Below are positions 1-13,915 of a stretch of DNA of 64,000 nucleotides, one piece after another; the first letter of the stretch is position 1; the number at the start of each line of letters is the position of its first letter. Source of the stretch: Corynespora cassiicola (lineage: Eukaryota > Ascomycota > Dothideomycetes > Pleosporales > Corynesporascaceae); NCBI GenBank assembly GCA_022059125.1, contig JAEUWY010000001.1, positions 3,410,001-3,474,000 of the forward strand. The letters run 5' to 3'. Under the pieces are notes generated by a model. The model worked only from the letters and a program-made list of their open reading frames with translations, searched no databases and had not been told where the DNA came from. Made by a program: the position numbers and the translations under genes.

Positions 1-2968
1 CCCATGCTTTGAAAGAGCAACCCTTTACACCAATTCACCCTCGTCGAACCCTCGCACACCAAAAACCCTCCCTTCCACCCCTCTACACCATATGCATCGA
101 CCATGCACTCCTGATTGCCCCTGTCAGCAGCTTACTCCTGCTCCCCCGCTGTGCCCCCAACCCGCACCTCAACGCCAACTCGCACCCCTAAACCCCTGCC
201 AGGTAGGTAGTACGCAGAACCTTTCGGACACCGAGCCACGCGCCCAAACAAATCTCCGCCCTTCCGGCCCACGCTGCGACCCTGCCGTGTGCGGGATAGA
301 AGGCGTGGTATAGATGCAAGAGCGTTGGAGCCCCTTTTTTTTCGTTTCTGGGGTGTGGTGTTGAGGGAGAGGGAGGGCAGAGGTGGAATTGGTAGGAGTA
401 AATGGTGTTGAAGATTATAGAAGGCCGAGTGCTTGGTGATGTGATGAAACGCACCGAGAAACACAGGCTCGAATGAGTCCGTTGGGTAACTTTTACCTGA
501 ATGTCGTAGTAGCCATCTACAACTCTTGGTGCTATCTATATGTTTCAATTGATTGTATCCATATTCGACTCTACAAGTACAGAGACAAGTCAGCATCGGA
601 ACAAACATGGCTTTGTTCGCCAAAACAACCAAATACTAACCCACTCATGTCGACCCTTAGAAAAGACGCTCGATACATCTACTTCCCATCACTCACCACC
701 AGACACCCTCTTTTCCCTCCCCAAACCCAGACCGCTCCCCCCACCGCTCCTTACCTCTCACAAAGCCCTCACCCGCACCACCCACCGCCCTAATACTCAC
801 CCCAAAATAAACGCAGCCCACAGCTCGCAACCCCTCACCCGGCCCTTCCCGCACCCACATGCCCTACATTCCCACCTCGCTCGCCACTGGTCTCGGAGAG
901 AAGGCCGCCAAAGTTTTAGCCCTTGGGAGCCGCGTACTCTTAACGTTGGGATTAAGTTTGTTGGCGACAAGGCAGGGCAAAGCAGGGTAGGGCAGGGTTT
1001 ACAGAACGGAGAATTGGAGGATTGGGAGGAATGGAGGAGTGGAGGGGACGAGGTCATGTTGCGTCGACATCTTCTTTCCTGGCATCTGCGTTGCGTACTT
1101 GAGGAGGGTAGATGGATGTGGACTGCGGTTGAATGTTAGTAGGCCATAGAGCCTAGTCTGGCCGTCAATCGGACCTCAAAAAAAAAAAACCACAGCCAAG
1201 TCAAAATATGCAAAGCCTTTGATGCGACTAGCCGCCCTCAACACAGCACACACACACATCGCAAGAGACACTCTATAACGTGCACGCAAGACACGAGCCA
1301 TGACAAAGCCTTCACCATCTCTCATTCTCGCCCAACCCATCCCCCTCGCCGCTCAAGGGCAACACCAAGCTGCAGGGGCCGTGCCCCAACAACATGTGTC
1401 CGTCTCTCCGTCCATGACCGTACAGAAGGGGAGCTAGCATGCCCATCTTCCATCCCTCTCCATCCCATCCATCCATGCACGCACATGCGCCACCACCACC
1501 ACCACCACCACCACCACGCAAGAAAGACAAAAGTTCAGATACAGACGCAGATTACGAGCGGATGAGCACCAGAGCGAGATTGATTTGTAGCTTGTAGTCG
1601 GACTCGGGGATGCCATCCATGTAGCAAGACTCGTCCTCTCCCGCGTCCACGGTCGGAACATCTACCACCCGCCCACCACCAACTAGGTAGCCACGTCCAC
1701 ATCAGGCACCCCCCCTCCCAAAAAAGGGGGTGGGGGGCGAACAAGAAATGGCAAGATAACCGGCAAGGAAATGGAAGAAGAGTTGGGAAAGGAAAAGAAA
1801 GGGGACGGAAACAATCGGTTTCGTTCAGTTCAAACAAGGCTCTCGGTAGTCAGGCAAACAGAACAGAGCAGAGCAGAACAGAACGACAGAAAAATGGATA
1901 ATGGAAGATGATGGTAATGGTGATGATGATGATGATGGGATGGAATCAAGGAGAGACTTATATAAACGTACAAACAGCCCCCTTTCTTTGGCCTTCCCTC
2001 CCCCCCCGTTTCCCTTTGCTATCCCTTCGCAACGCAAAAACAACAAAAGACAAGACAAGACAGCCCCCTCCAAAAAAAAGCCCACGCAAGCAAGCAATAA
2101 ACCTCACCAACCCTCCCCCTTCAAAGCAAACCATGGTGCCCACAACAACAGCATCAACAGCATCGACTCACTTTGCCACAAAGGGTGTCTGTCTGTTGAA
2201 AAGGCGGGGGAAAAACGGGGAGGGTAAATGGGAGCAAGAGCAAGAGCAAAAAGCATTTATAATGAAAAAAAAAAATCAACACTGCAGCCTCCCCCTCCTC
2301 CCTCTCCCTCGGTGGGAGCATTTCATCCAAGGGGAAAAAGATGCTTCGACGCTCAAAGGCGCCCCATGATATCATGCAGGGTGGCCCGATCCCTGCGACA
2401 TCTCTCTTCCCTCCTTCTCCGCAGTAAAAAGAAAAAAAAGATATATAGGCCATGTCCCCCCAAACTTTTTCTTTCGAGAGAGTACTTGGACCGGAAAAAC
2501 TCGGGGAATGGGTGGTAGATATGAGTGGACAAACCACTGTGATAGCAGCCAGGCAGGTAAGCAACACACACACAGACACACAAAAAGGAAAGGATGAATC
2601 AAAAGGAAATTTGGACTGGTATGGGCATGAACAGAGAAGAAGAATAAAAAAAAATTGTCCGACTCCAGTAAAAGGGGAATATGGTTTGCAATGGCCACCA
2701 AAAAAAAAAAGACTAGCAGAAACATTCCCAAGGGAATCTCAAAACGCCGTGTAAACTCCGATGCTGCGCTCTGACATGTGAGGCGAAAGAGGCAATGATA
2801 TCTCCCAGATTCCTGAATTCGTTACCCAGAAGTGCGTCAGGTGTGGAACGACCGGGGAAGCGATCGTAGGGCTCGTGTATTATATGGTAAGGTGGTAAGG
2901 GAGGCGGTTTATGCACAACAGTCGACGTGTGGCCTCGTCGGCGGGGAAGGAGGAGGATGGGGTGGCGA
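1..2968. other. Intergenic region downstream of the G-alpha gene
   Basis: I see no convincing gene here. The sequence is rich in C/T and A/G tracts and has only short, low-complexity reading frames on both strands. It carries a CAC trinucleotide repeat (1491-1517) and a short GAT repeat (about 1922-1936). The right end presumably holds the 3' untranslated region of the minus-strand G-alpha gene. A gene lying mostly beyond the left edge cannot be excluded. Confidence 0.6.
1491..1517. repeat. (CAC)9 microsatellite
   Basis: Nine perfect CAC units in an intergenic region. No coding frame around it looks real. Confidence 0.9.
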
Positions 2969-4413
2969 TTATAAGATGCCCGAGTCTTTGAGAGCATTCT
3001 GCAATATCGTCTCTTTCACGGCGGCGAAGACGAGCCGAATATTCGACGTGTCGGTCGCTTGCGTCAGACTGGATGGGGGTTAGCAACGAGACAGGTATGA
3101 AGAGAGACGGGCCGTTTGGTAGTAATGGGATGCTTGGCAGTTTCTGGGGACCGATGCCAGCATCGTCTGCGCAACGCGAATGCGAGGGAACGAGGAGAGG
3201 AACTTACTGAGGGTATAGGTTGAGATGGGCTCGGTTGACTTGGTTAAATCTCCATAGGAGGTACTTGGCTGCGCGGTTGACATCGTTGCCCCCCGAGTAG
3301 TCTGGAAAATAATTGCCCAGCGGGGATCGGGCCAACTTGGCCTTGAACAGGTCGACCTTGTTCAAGAACAGGATGATACTGGTCCTCATAAACCACCGAC
3401 TGTTGACTACTGAATCGAACAGGACTAGACTCTCCATCATTCGGTTCTGTTGGCTCATGTCAGCAAAGCGGCAGGGGGGATGCTGGGCGGGGGGACGGTA
3501 CCTGAGAGCTCTCCTCCAATAGCACCTGGTCATACTCGCTCAGGGCCACGCAGAAGATGATAGATGTGACATTCTCGAAACAGTGTATCCATTTCTTGCG
3601 CTCGCTCCGCTGGCCGCCAACGTCGAACATGCTGTGGTTTCACATTAGCCGAAGCGCCCTGGGATTCGACCGCGCAAGCGCAGCACTCACTGTATGCTCA
3701 ATTGGCCCATGGTGAATCGCGTCTCGTAGATACCAGTCGTCTTGGTACGTGCGCGCAGGACGTCGGATTCTATGGGGATGTAGTTTGGATCTGCTATACG
3801 TTTCACCTCGTCGAAGAAGCTGGCGGAGAGAGAGAGGTTAGCAGGGAGAGACGAGGGCGCGCGCAGGGCGGCGACATACTAGGGCGCCGAGTCCATCAGG
3901 TAGAACTCGCTCGAGTGCTCGAGGACCTTGGGCACGCAAGGGTCCTGCCAGACCGAGGTGATGGCTTGGCCAACCCGCAGGTCCAGCGGCTTCTCCGGGT
4001 CGGGGTCGACGGTGTACTCGAGCAGGTAATCGCAGTACTCGTCGTTGCCGGGCTCCTCTGGCTCAATGTCGAACTGGCGCATGGCGCCTATCAGGGCCTT
4101 TGCGCAATCGATGACATTCTTGTAGATGGTCAGCCGGTACATGGCCAGCTCCTCCTGGGTGTAGCCGTTCTGGTGGATGATCTTCATCTGCTTGACGATG
4201 GTCGACTTGCCGCTCTCGCCGGAGCCTGTTGGCGGGTTAGCACAGTCAGTGGTAGGGCAGGGCAGGGCATGGCAGGGCAGGTGGCTTACCCAGCAGCAGA
4301 ATCTTGCATTCTCGCCGTAACCGCCGCGAGTCCTCCTCGAGCTTGCGGTCGATGGCCTGGCTCCGCTTCTTCTGCTCGACATCCTCGTTGTTGGTGCTCA
4401 TGCAGATGCCCAT
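2969..4413 (-). CDS. gna-3: Heterotrimeric G-protein alpha subunit, fungal group III (GNA-3/GanB type)
   Basis: Complement(join(2969..3068, 3208..3446, 3502..3631, 3691..3819, 3880..4225, 4290..4413)); 355 residues, the usual family length. The protein binds and hydrolyses GTP and couples membrane receptors to cAMP signalling; in other fungi group III members act in nutrient sensing, germination and conidiation. The start MGICMS gives Gly2 for myristoylation and Cys4 for palmitoylation, so it should sit at the plasma membrane. The P-loop GSGESGKS is at residues 42-49. Catalytic Arg181 lies in RARTKTTG, and switch II DVGGQ is at 203-207 with Gln207 intact. NKVD is at 272-275 and TQATDT at 325-330. 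The C-terminus is DSGIL, which lacks the Cys that pertussis toxin modifies; this ending and the N-terminus mark group III rather than group I. All five introns are GT..AG. It is transcribed away from HOG1. Confidence 0.96.
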
Positions 4414-5222
4414 TGCGCGTGGGGCTCGCAGCGGCTCGCGGCCGCAGACACGATGGGGTCGAGGTCGAGGACAAAGGTCGAGCGCTCGGCTCAGCGCGTC
4501 GCCGGGTCGCCGTCAGCGGATTGGGGCGGGCTGTGGGGGATGTCTGGTCGGGCTGGTCGGGCTGGCGGGCTCGGGGTGGTGGTGGTGGGCGGGTGCGAGA
4601 CTTGTCGCAGGCGCGGGCGTCGTGGTGGGAGGCTGGCGGACGGGGTGGTGGACGGTTCCGTCGGCTGTCTGGCAGCGTTCCCAGGGCCTCGCGTCGTGGG
4701 TTGGGCCAGGGGCGGGGGCGGGCTGCGCGCAGGCGTCGGGGGGGGAGGCAGCAGAGCGAGGGCGGCTCGGGGCTGGCGCGGAGGGCGGTGGGCGGCGATG
4801 CAGCAGCTTGGGGCTTGGTGGGCGTCGTGGGGACGGCTGGCCAGAGGGTCGAGGAGGTTGTCGACGTCGCAGCGGGAGAGGGTAAGGTAGTGCAGTGCTG
4901 GGGACAGGCGACGGGGCTCTAGAAGGCCTGTGCGGCTGGGAGCCTTGGTCGTCCAGCTAGGCCGACGGGAGATCAGAGCCAAAGCGCCCACAGCAGCCAA
5001 CGGCGACGGGGGGCGAGGGGAGGGCAGGGCAGGGCAGGGCAGTGGACGTCGGGCGCCGTGCAGGCTGCAGGCGGCAGGCGGCAGACGGGCGCGGGCGGGC
5101 AGAGGCAGAGGCAGAGGCAGAGGCGGAGGCAGAGACAGGAGGGCGAGCGAGAGAAGCTGGAAGGGTGCAGCGAGGGTGCGAGGGTGCAAGCTAAGCCTCC
5201 CCAGACTCGAACGGCCGTCCGT

Positions 5223-5257
5223 CAGTCGCCAGTCGCCAGTCGCCAGTCGCCAGTCGC
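5223..5257. repeat. Five tandem copies of the 7-bp unit CAGTCGC
   Basis: Five perfect consecutive 7-bp units, 35 bp in total, in the divergent G-alpha/HOG1 intergenic region. Confidence 0.9.
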
Positions 5258-5655
5258 TGCTGAGGCGGGCCAGTGGATGGATTATTGCCGTTGGATTATT
5301 AGGGTGCAGCGGTGCAGCGGTGCAGCGCAGACGTCGCCCGCCGCTGGCCGCCCGCCGCTGGCCGCCCGCCGCCCGCCGCCCTGTGGCCATCTGGTCTCTC
5401 GCGCTCTGGGGCCTCGCCTCAGGCCTCGCGCCAGGCCGTTTCGCATGCAGCTGAGCTGTGAGCTGCCTGCCAGCCTGCCTCTAACGCGCTCGCCGGCCCA
5501 GCCCCGGGACCCGTCGCCGCCCCGGGGCTGCGCTGCAGTGCAGTCCGGCCGCGCCCGCCGCGTCGTCGCGACCTTGGGACGCCCCCCAGGCGGAGGCCCA
5601 GCGGGTGCCCAGCGGATGGCCAGCACGGCACCGCACGACACAGCACAAGGCCGCA

Positions 5656-5710
5656 CAGCACAGCACAGCACAGCACAGCACAGCACAGCACAGCACAGCA
5701 AAGCACAGCA
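5656..5710. repeat. (CAGCA)11 pentanucleotide array, one unit variant
   Basis: Eleven consecutive 5-bp units; the tenth reads AAGCA. A pentamer does not keep one codon frame, so the array is unlikely to be coding. Confidence 0.9.
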
Positions 5711-6275
5711 CAGGAGGCACCTTCACCTCCAGCATCCAGCATCCCGCATCCCGCATCCCGCATCCACCCTCCGCCATCCGCCATCCGCCATCCACCACAC
5801 CCAGCGCATGCCGCCCCGTGCTAAATTAAGCTCCGCGCTGGCTGCCCTCCCTCGCGCTGCATCCACGCCCACCGGACCTACCGCTGCCGCTGCCGCTGCC
5901 GCCCTCAGCCTTGGAGTAATCACATCGCCCGGCCCATGAGCCTCACGCTCGCGCAATCGCCCAGCCAAGACATGGTGCTGTACGTGACGCCGCGCCCAAT
6001 CACCGCCAGCCCGCCCGCCCGTTGCCCACGCACGCCCACGCACGCCAGTCGCGCCAAAGCTTGTCTTCCGGCTGCCTCCCGACTGCCTCCCGAGTGCGCT
6101 GGTCCTGTCAGCAGGCCCTGGCCTCTCCCGTCGTAGGCGTGCTGTTTGCAGCACGTCGCAGCTCGCAGCTCGCAGCAAGACGCAGATGCTTTCACACATG
6201 GATACGGGCCCGGCGCGACGCGGCCGCTGACTCTGCCTAAACCTGAATCGCCGCCGCCCCAACAGACCCGTCTTG

Positions 6276-6320
6276 TCCTGTCCTGTCCTGTCCTGTCCTG
6301 TCCTGTCCTGTCCTGTCCTG
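6276..6320. repeat. (TCCTG)9 pentanucleotide array
   Basis: Nine perfect 5-bp units about 570 bp from the CAGCA array, in the same intergenic region. It lies upstream of the TATA-like element on the HOG1 side. Confidence 0.9.
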
Positions 6321-6833
6321 TCAGGAGCTGTCCCATCCCGTACAGCACTCCCAGCAGCCATGGCCGGAATCGCTGGCACCGCCGCCATCGCCGCCATCGC
6401 CGCCACCGATTCGTCCCATGGCGATGCAGCCGGGAGCCGGGCTCGCCTGATGGGGCCAGCCAGCGCGGTGAGGGGGTTCTACCCGGGAGCACGAGCCTGA
6501 CCGCCACGCGAGGGTTGGGGGCAGGCCGACGGAATGGGCGCCAGCAGACGGTCCACGTCGCAGGCAGGGCGACTGAGCAGAGCACATGAGGAGCGCGCAG
6601 AGGGGGAGTCCCAGGCATTATGTACCATGTAGCATCCCAGCGCGCCCACTGCCCCCCTACTAGGCCGCTAGTGCACGGGCAAACATGGGGAAAATTCTAT
6701 CCCCCTTCTCCATTATGACGTAGTGGCCAGATGCATCATTCAGGTTTCGGCACCCATCACTGTAATGCAATTCCTGTACATGCCGTGCCCCTCGCCCATC
6801 GTATTCCGCCTGCTCGTCCCCTCCAGACGCCCG

Positions 6834-6840
6834 TATAAAT
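6834..6840 (+). promoter_or_regulatory. TATA-like element upstream of HOG1
   Basis: TATAAAT lies about 490 bp upstream of the HOG1 start codon and is followed by a pyrimidine-rich stretch, as is common in fungal leaders. The assignment to HOG1 is inferred from orientation and position only. Confidence 0.4.
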
Positions 6841-7329
6841 ACCCTCTGTCCCCTGACCCGGCAGTGATCACCGTTTTGCCACCCTCACGACCGCGCCTTA
6901 CGCCTCTGCCCCCCGTTCTGTCTGTGTTGCCCGCCCTCGGCCCTACTGGTTCCTCCCATTCCGAGCGCGTTTGTTGCCCGCCAGTGTCGGCGTCAAAGCA
7001 GCGCAATCAGTGCAGAACCTGCAGATTCTGCTCGGTCCGTGGCCAGGCCCAGCTGAACCCGCCTGGTAGTCGCCTTCGATCAGACTTTGCTCCGCGGCTT
7101 GCGAGTCCCGATCCAATAACCTCCATCGCCTGCCCTGCCTAGCGGCTGCTGCATCGCAGACCAAACCTGCTGCTCCCGCGCCCGCGACCGCAACACTTCA
7201 CCACCTCCTCCTCTCCCGTCTCCTCGCCATCCAACACGCACTCCAGCCCGCCCCTCCTCGCCCGCCGCAGCCCCATCTCCCCTCCTCCACCCCGCGCCTG
7301 CCGCAGTCCCACTCTCCCACCACCTCATC

Positions 7330-9788
<2,459 letters not shown>

Positions 9789-12321
9789 ATGGCGCCCTTT
9801 GCCCCCATAGTGTGCATCGTCGACTTCCACCATGCGCGGGGCCCGGAGGTGGAGACGTGGCTCGGAGTCGACGAGGGCACCGACCCGGCCATTGAGAACG
9901 AGTGGCCTCTGCTGCCCTTCATGGCCCTGAGCGACGGCGCCCACGCGTAAGTCGTGTCGAGTCTCGAGTCTCGCGTCCCGTCTGACCCCCCACACAGCTC
10001 CTCCGAAGACTACTCGTACTTTACCCTCCGCCGCTCCGCGACCGACGATGCGCACCCGGCGACGAGCCTCTTCGGCATCTCGTGCACGCGCCAGCTGGAC
10101 GCCAACGAGCTCATCAACCGCCCCGCCGACGTGACGCGCAGCACCGTGCAAAAGGCCGTCGTGGTCATCAGCGACAGCCCCCAGCACTTTGGCGCCATCA
10201 AGGCCCAGCTGGGCGTCGTCACCGCCGCCTGGTTTGCGCAAAAGGACTTTACAGACATTGAGATCATGCAGCGCTTCCAGGAGAGCCTGCCGCAGCTGCT
10301 TAGGAACCAGGAGGGGGAGATGGACCACTACTTTGGCATATCGCTGCGTGAGATGATACACGAATTCAAGTGGCAGACGTTGGTGCTGTTCAAGTGCGCG
10401 CTGCTCCAGCCCAAGATGCTCTTCTTCGGTTCCCATTGCGAGCGCCTCTGCATGATGCAGTTTGCCCTCATCTCCTTGATACCTGGCCTGATCCGCCATC
10501 TCCAAGACTCGGCAGACCCAAAGTTCAACTCCGCCGAGGAGAAGCTCACCGTGCCCACCTCGCTCAAGACGTCGGAGCGCCAGTCCCTGCTCACCTACAT
10601 GGGCCTGCCGCTCCAGCTGTTTGGCAAGGGCTCGCTCTTCGGCCCCTACACGCCGCTCCAGCAGCTTGATATGCTGGCCGACCAAGACACAAAATCCTAC
10701 ATTGTTGGCTCGACCAACTCGCTTTTGCTTCAACAAAGGGATCGCTATAGCGATATTCTGATCAATCTAGACGATCACACGGTAAACATTACATCCGCTT
10801 CGCTCCGCCAGGCGCTCGTCCTATCGACTCCAGACCGGCGGTGGATCGACTTCCTCGCGCAGACGGTCCAAGACACATGGGACGAGTCCAATCCTAGCCG
10901 GCCAAAGGATCATGGATACGCCGGTAGCGAAGAGTTTATCCGCATGCAGTTTGAAGAATACCTTCTCGCCATGTTGAGCGCGGCGAAATATAAACTTTAC
11001 ACGGAGAAGAACAAGGATAAAGACAACTTCATTTCAGACTACGAGGGTGACCCTTCGAGCGAGTTCTCGACCGAGTGGATGCTTTCATGGATGGAGACGG
11101 AAAACTTTCGCATCTGGAACAAGTTTACAGACTCGCACCTCTTCGACATTGTCGATCCCAAGCACCCATGCTCGGGTGGTCTCAGTATGGAAGACGTCCA
11201 AAGGCGTCTAGCACAGTCAGTACCCTCCTGTTTGATTTCGTAGCACCCATCCCCTTGCTCTTTTCCACGTCTGTCCGTCCGTCCCCCCTCCCCCCTCCAC
11301 CCTCCCAAAGCACCACAAGAGGCCAACCAGACCCCCACCAGTCTCGTCTCCTCCCCCACGTTCCAGGTCCTCTCCCTGAGCCTCGTTGTGCTGATCCTAG
11401 CGTGGCGCGCAGGCAGGTAGCCGAAATGCACCTGGACGAGCGGCTCGAGAAGAGCCGCGAGGTGCTCAACCGGCAGCTCGCCGTCGGGCAGAAGAAGGTC
11501 TCTTCTGCGTTTAACAATCTGTGGGCTGAGATGGAGGCCATGCGCGAGGCGCAGAGGAAGAGGGCCGAGGAGGCGAGGTTGCAGAGGGAGAAGGAGAGGG
11601 AGAATGAGCCTGCGAGTCCGGCCGTGGCCGAGGCGGAAGACAAGGCGGCTGCGGGGACTGCGGGGGCGGGGAATAAATGTATGTCTTTTGCTCTCTTTTT
11701 TTCATACTCCCCCCTTTTTTTATTCCGATTACGTGTTTGGGCTTTGCGGTCCGCGCGCGGCACTTTCCATTTCGTTTCTCTCGCGCAAACTATACATCCT
11801 AGCCCCAAAGTTGCCGGTAACTAACCCCATTTCCACCGCCAGGGAACGCAAAAGCCCCCGATCTCTCCAACGCCCGCGCCTCGGCCGGCGCCTACCTCTC
11901 GTCGTGGGGCGCCTGGGCCAGCGAAAAGCGCAAAGGCTGGGGTGCCGGCTCGAGGTCCGTCAGCACGAACAACACACCCCTTGCCTCTCCTGCTGCCACC
12001 ACTGCCACTGGCGCTACTGCTGGCCGGGCTAGCATGAGTGCGGAACCTACGCCGGGGGATCTGAGGAGGGCGGAGCTGTTTCGCAAAGAGCAGGATGTGG
12101 GTGTGGGCGCAGGGGGGGAGGTGCCGCTGGGTAGTGCGAGGACGGCACCGGGAGATGTGGAGGGGGTTGTTCCGGGGGCGTTGGAGGATGATGATGATGA
12201 TGATGATGGAGGGGGGGGGGGGGGGGGGAGGAGGAGTGTGGTGTTTGATGCCGAGGAGAAGGAGGGGGGTGTGGATGGGAATGTCTGGGAGGAGGAGAAG
12301 AGGTTGCGGGCGGGGTTGTAG
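9789..12321 (+). CDS. AVL9: Late secretory pathway protein AVL9 homologue (DENN-related)
   Basis: join(9789..9946, 9998..11215, 11413..11678, 11843..12321); 706 residues. Avl9 proteins act in exocytic vesicle formation at the Golgi and in polarized secretion, and belong to the DENN-related superfamily. The N-terminus IVCIVDFHHARGPEVE, then WPLLPFMALSDGAH, LFGISCTRQL and KAVVVISD match the Avl9 family in order. FGKGSLFGPYTPLQQLDML near residue 280 is another family hallmark. Residues about 460-520 are a charged probable coiled coil. The C-terminus is low-complexity, with seven Asp then seven Gly encoded by a GAT repeat and an 18-G homopolymer (12211-12228). The second intron uses the first of two closely spaced AG acceptors; the other would create a stop. 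The conserved core is secure; the far C-terminus is less so because of the homopolymer. Confidence 0.92.
12211..12228 (+). repeat. 18-G homopolymer inside the AVL9 coding sequence
   Basis: Six consecutive GGG codons follow one GGA codon in the last AVL9 exon. A change of tract length by one or two bases would alter the last 30 or so residues. It may be a real slippery tract or an assembly error. Confidence 0.9.
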
Positions 12322-13579
12322 GGGCTGTAGAAGTTTGGGGGCGGTGAGGGAAGGGGAAGAGATGATACCTTGTAACTCTGGATAAATGCGCGATGAATTC
12401 ATTGATGATGATGATGATGATCAACTCACATTCTTGTGCCTTTTCCCGTGTCTTCTTTGCTTCCTCCTGAGATAGGAGGGGGGTTTGCTTGTGCTGGGGC
12501 TTGTGCTGGGGTTTGAAAACCCAAGTCTTCGAGTGAGGATGCGTGTAGATGTAAATGGGCAGAGGCAGGTAGGCGAGATGGAGCGTGCATTTATTTGCAT
12601 ATGCGCCGGAGATTCTGGGGGTGAGCGGTATGCACGAACCCATCTGGACAACAGCGTGATGTGTGCATTGTGCATGTGAGAGATGGGCTTGGTGACGAAG
12701 TTCGGAGATTCTTTTCACTGTTTAGCGTCTAGGGGGGGGGGGGGGGTACGAGGTTCCGGATGTTGGAGTGGATTGTTTGGCGCGGGGATAGACGGGGAGG
12801 CAGAGTTGGCTCATGAGTAGAGGTTCTTATTGTAGTCTAAGTGTGCTGCAGAGCAGCATTTCTAATCTAGCCATGGTGGGATTCCGTGCTCTTGCTGGCG
12901 TGGGGTGGCAGTGAAGTGTGCAGTTCAAACCAGCGCGTGCAGATGATACGAGCAAGCCATGGTCCCTGTTGCCCAAGGACAAAGCGATAGTATATAGTGT
13001 AAGAATCCGTTTTCTATGGTTCAGGCCGTGCTTTACATCTAAAAAGAGTGGCAGTGCAGCAGTGTCCCTTTGGTTCCCCGCGCTCTTTCGACGTGGTCAT
13101 GTCGGCATCGCAACAAGACAGCACTTGCGCAGTTTCGGTCCATCTGATTTCGTCTTGTGTCGTTTAGCCGCCCCTCAAGGGATATCTGGGATCATCCGAA
13201 TACCCTCGATATCCGGCCATAGATCTTCCGGCACGTCCGCCTAGCCCTCGGCATGCGTCGACATCATAACAGATCCCGTAATCGGGAGAATGGTAAATGA
13301 GCGGCAATACAGTCCTCCCCCTTGGTTCGGATGCCCAGCCCTTTTTTTTAAAAGCAAAGCACTAAATGTTCTGTCGGCTCCACGATTCACTCCCCTGAAT
13401 TCCAAAAAGGTTGTGCTGCGCTAGATATCCGAGCTGGAGGGGAGGAGGGGTGGACAGTATACAGTCCAAGTCCATGATTCGTGCAAGGTCATTAAAGTCA
13501 TTCTGGGAAAGCAATCAGCTCGGCACTTGCTCAAGGCGAACAATCAAAAAAGCACACACCTCGGCCCCGTTCTCCCCTC
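12322..13579. other. Intergenic region downstream of AVL9
   Basis: No convincing gene. It holds the AVL9 3' flank, a GAT repeat at about 12404-12421 and a second G homopolymer of 15 bases at 12732-12746. Both neighbouring genes point into this region, so it should contain two 3' ends. Confidence 0.6.
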
Positions 13580-13915
13580 TCATTCAACGAACCACCCCTT
13601 GATCCCCAGCAACGGGGTGGTCGCATTCTCGCCCTCGGCCCTGCACCGTCTCCTCTGCTGCTGCTGCTGCTGCTCTGGGTCCCGGGTGCTCGACACGGAG
13701 CACGAGGACCGGTGGCTCGAAGACGAATCACGGGACACTGGGCGTGAATTGCGCTCCACTTCGGGCATGGTGTCGTAGATTCTGAGTTCAGGCGAGCGGA
13801 CGTAGTGCTGGGCTGTAGACGGTGGCGACGACGTGGACGGAGGCTCGGCCGTGGACTCGTTGTTGAGCCATTGGAAGAGCGCGCGTGCGATCTCGAGGGA
13901 GAGGGCGTGGGTCAT
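13580..13915 (-). CDS. Small hypothetical protein with poly-Gln tract
   Basis: A single 111-residue frame with an ATG start at 13915. I do not recognise a family. The first 20 residues (ALSLEIARALFQWLNN) could form an amphipathic helix. The middle is rich in Ser, Pro and Arg and probably disordered, and a CAG-type repeat encodes six Gln near residue 83. A TATATAT stretch lies just upstream of the start on the minus strand. No intron is needed, but an alternative spliced form cannot be excluded. It could equally be a chance frame. Confidence 0.35.
   Translation of the reverse strand: MTHALSLEIARALFQWLNNESTAEPPSTSSPPSTAQHYVRSPELRIYDTMPEVERNSRPVSRDSSSSHRSSCSVSSTRDPEQQQQQQRRRCRAEGENATTPLLGIKGWFVE

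Larger units (their letters stand above)
4414..7329. other. Divergent intergenic region between G-alpha and HOG1, rich in tandem repeats
   Basis: This 2.9-kb region separates the start codons of two signalling genes and must hold both promoters and 5' leaders. It is GC-rich and packed with short tandem repeats: five 7-bp units at 5223-5257, a CAGCA array at 5656-5710, a TCCTG array at 6276-6320, and imperfect repeats around 5300-5380 and 5740-5800. Long open frames here are low-complexity and have no recognisable domain. A TATA-like element at 6834-6840 fits the HOG1 side. Confidence 0.75.

Noticed and set aside
3702..4922. 406-codon plus-strand frame over the G-alpha gene
   Set aside because: It is antisense to three G-alpha exons and continues into GC-rich repeats. 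It is Gly/Arg-rich and has no domain.
5058..5939. 293-codon frame in the G-alpha/HOG1 intergenic region
   Set aside because: It consists of translated tandem repeats (Ala/Arg/Gln/Ser-Thr-Ala-Gln-His runs). Pentamer and heptamer arrays are not expected in coding DNA.
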